This document shows, one piece after another, positions 6,111 to 6,801 of a stretch of DNA of 6,801 bases (the stretch's first letter is position 1; every line of letters starts with the position of its first letter). The DNA is taken from NCBI GenBank assembly GCA_934489735.1, contig CAKSSR010000052.1, positions 1 to 6,801 of the forward strand, given 5' to 3'. Below the pieces are notes generated by a model. The model saw nothing but the letters and a program-made list of their open reading frames with translations, searched no databases and was not told the origin of the DNA. The DNA comes from an uncultured Eubacteriales bacterium. GTDB taxonomy: Bacteria > Bacillota > Clostridia > Oscillospirales > Acutalibacteraceae. Both the position numbers and the translations under genes were made by a program.

Positions 6111-6141
6111 AGAGAAATTGCTCAAACAAAATGTATTTTAA
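6094..6141 (+). CDS. Possible 15-codon leader ORF or fossil gene start (MGKNWKEKLLKQNVF)
   Basis: An ATG only about three bases after the predicted P1 start, followed by 15 sense codons and TAA, ending just before P2. No ribosome binding site precedes it, so it could only be translated from a near-leaderless transcript. Copy A keeps a similar GKSWK coding pattern but with ACG in place of ATG. It may be a leader peptide, the remnant of an older gene start, or chance. Confidence 0.2.
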   Translation: MGKNWKEKLLKQNVF

Positions 6142-6142
6142 A

Positions 6143-6171
6143 TTGAAATGTATCAAAATTTTTGATATAAT
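6143..6171 (+). promoter_or_regulatory. Proximal promoter P2 of the PD-(D/E)XK gene
   Basis: TTGAAA at 6143-6148, a 17-base spacer and a perfect TATAAT at 6166-6171: the best sigma-A match in the window. The start would be near 6178, leaving about 22 bases of leader that include the ribosome binding site. Confidence 0.75.
6151..6167. promoter_or_regulatory. Perfect 17-bp palindrome overlapping P2: candidate operator
   Basis: TATCAAAATTTTTGATA: two 8-base arms around a central T, lying in the P2 spacer and covering the first two bases of its -10 box. A dimeric repressor bound here would block P2. The two-fold symmetry is exact; the regulator is unknown. Confidence 0.45.
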
Positions 6172-6185
6172 AATAAAGAAAAGAG

Positions 6186-6193
6186 AAAGGCGG
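6186..6193 (+). promoter_or_regulatory. Ribosome binding site of the PD-(D/E)XK gene
   Basis: AAAGGCGG ends six bases before the ATG at 6200. It supports this start over any downstream Met; no other Met occurs in the visible 200 codons. Confidence 0.7.
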
Positions 6194-6199
6194 ATTTAA

Positions 6200-6801
6200 A
6201 TGTCTAATAAGACTTCTAAGGCAAAAAATAAAGCCGATAATAAAAAAGCAAGGAAAAAAAGAAGATCATACGATGCGGCGGCAAAGAAATTGTTGTCAAA
6301 TAAAAGAGTTTTGGCTAATATTTTAAAGTATTTTACAGAGGAATTTAAGGATTGCACTATAAACGAGATTATCTCGTGCTTGACATCTGATGCTAAAGTA
6401 TCAAGAGTATCAAAAGGATCAAAAAAATCAGAAGGGCCAGAAGGATTAGAAGAATCAGAAGGATCAGAAGAACAGGTGGATGACAAAATTCGCTTGAGAT
6501 TGGATAACGCAGGGTCAGAATCGGTATCAGAAAAAGAGGGGACTCGAAGTTTTGATGTAAAATTCAAAGTGAAGTTGCCAAATAGTGATGAAGATGTAGA
6601 GGTTATAATCAATATAGAGGCGCAAAGCAAATACAATACCGGATATCGAATAGAAAAAAGAGGGACGTATTATTTAAGTAGGTTGATTTCATCACAGTAT
6701 GGCATAGAATTTTTAGGATCAGACTTCAATAAATTGAAGAAAGTATATACAATTTGGATATGCCTAAACGTGCCAAAGGAAGAAGCAGGCACAGCAACAG
6801 G
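6200..6801 (+). CDS. PD-(D/E)XK nuclease/transposase-family protein (PDDEXK_2/Rpn-like), 3'-truncated by the window
   Basis: 200 codons are visible and the frame runs off the end without a stop. Residues 1-22 are Lys/Arg-rich. Residues 23-60 (RSYDAAAKKLLSNKRVLANILKY, then EFKDCTINEI) match the family's N-terminal 'D-x-A-x-K-x-L-L-x-N-K-x-L-A-x-I-L-K' region. Residues 66-91 are a Ser/Glu/Gly/Lys tract. The nuclease core follows: Asp119 in RSFDVKF, then a beta strand VEVIINIEAQ with Glu140 and Gln142 (E-x-Q in place of the classic E-x-K, as is usual in this group), then GYRIEKRGTYYLSRLISSQ (148-166) and KLKKVYTIWICLNVP (178-192). Relatives are often annotated as transposase-family proteins and are commonly multicopy in Clostridia; Rpn members are recombination-promoting DNA endonucleases. 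Whether this one moves DNA is unknown, and no terminal inverted repeats are seen. It has its own two promoters and a candidate operator. Confidence 0.85.
   Translation, partial: MSNKTSKAKNKADNKKARKKRRSYDAAAKKLLSNKRVLANILKYFTEEFKDCTINEIISCLTSDAKVSRVSKGSKKSEGPEGLEESEGSEEQVDDKIRLRLDNAGSESVSEKEGTRSFDVKFKVKLPNSDEDVEVIINIEAQSKYNTGYRIEKRGTYYLSRLISSQYGIEFLGSDFNKLKKVYTIWICLNVPKEEAGTAT
6395..6472 (+). repeat. Simple-sequence tract encoding a Ser/Glu/Gly/Lys linker
   Basis: Imperfect short repeats built from the codons TCA, GAA, GGA, AAA and GTA (units such as GAAGGATCAGAA) encode residues 66-91, KVSRVSKGSKKSEGPEGLEE followed by SEGSEE. The tract separates the N-terminal region from the nuclease core and is the kind of sequence that changes length by slippage in multiples of three. 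Confidence 0.7.

Larger units (their letters stand above)
5574..6199. other. 626-base region without a convincing gene, holding terminators, a duplicated leader and tandem promoters
   Basis: Very AT-rich. In order it holds the glmS terminator (5631-5670); leader copy A (5709-5741); a 140-base stretch with no good ORF and a small GCCGA/TCGGC inverted repeat (5756-5760 and 5771-5775); a strong terminator (5882-5921); an AT-rich spacer with nothing recognisable (5922-6050); and the promoter region of the last gene (6056-6193). A short reading frame running into the 5882 terminator (MFLKLKKKLRRIDKSEAFF, from an ATG at about 5863) has no good ribosome binding site and is not called a gene. Confidence 0.7.

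Noticed and set aside
6196..6636. 146-codon open frame on the - strand under the PD-(D/E)XK gene
   Set aside because: Its Ser/Asp/Pro run is the antisense reading of the Ser/Glu/Gly repeat. The + strand frame has family motifs, a ribosome binding site and promoters.
1..6801. CRISPR array, tRNA or rRNA genes, insertion-sequence ends
   Set aside because: No regularly spaced repeats, no cloverleaf or rRNA core sequences, and no terminal inverted repeats with target duplications were seen around the PD-(D/E)XK gene, whose 3' end lies outside the window.

Overview
The window looks like chromosomal DNA from a low-GC anaerobic Firmicute, most likely a member of the Clostridia and perhaps Lachnospiraceae-like. 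The basis is AT-rich DNA with strong sigma-A-type promoters and GA-rich ribosome binding sites, a Gram-positive wall-sorting tail on the first protein, a clostridial-style DUF1015 protein, and a PD-(D/E)XK nuclease/transposase-family protein of the kind that is multicopy in gut and oral Clostridia. The genus cannot be fixed from the sequence alone.

Layout. Bases 1-2133 (+) hold the C-terminal 710 codons of a large modular surface protein: tandem Ig-like 'YDG/MBG'-style repeats, a Big_2-like module, two further Ig-like modules, a Pro-Thr linker, an Asp/Lys/Ser linker, a compact Cys/His cluster and a sortase-type tail with a non-standard motif (VMETGDN). A relatively GC-rich noncoding stretch (2134-2300) and a bidirectional terminator (2305-2346) separate it from a convergent DUF1015 gene (2347-3600, -). 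Divergent from that gene is a complete glmS (3750-5573, +), the only enzyme here with a secure function: it makes glucosamine-6-phosphate for peptidoglycan and other wall polymers. No glmS ribozyme is present in its 149-bp upstream gap. A weak terminator follows glmS.

Bases 5574-6199 carry no convincing gene but are structured. They hold two diverged copies of a promoter/leader segment about 370 bp apart, a strong terminator between them, and two tandem promoters in front of the last gene. The second promoter has the best consensus match in the window and carries a perfect 17-bp palindrome across its spacer and -10 box. The last gene (6200-end, +) is the N-terminal 200 codons of a PD-(D/E)XK (PDDEXK_2/Rpn-like) protein whose N-terminal region is separated from its nuclease core by a Ser/Glu/Gly/Lys simple-sequence tract.

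The genes do not form an obvious pathway. glmS and the surface protein both concern the cell envelope, but they are separated by a gene on the opposite strand and by terminators. The most unusual material is the duplicated leader and palindromic promoter upstream of the PD-(D/E)XK gene, and the Cys/His cluster next to the sorting signal of the surface protein. I did not find a clear new multi-gene system.
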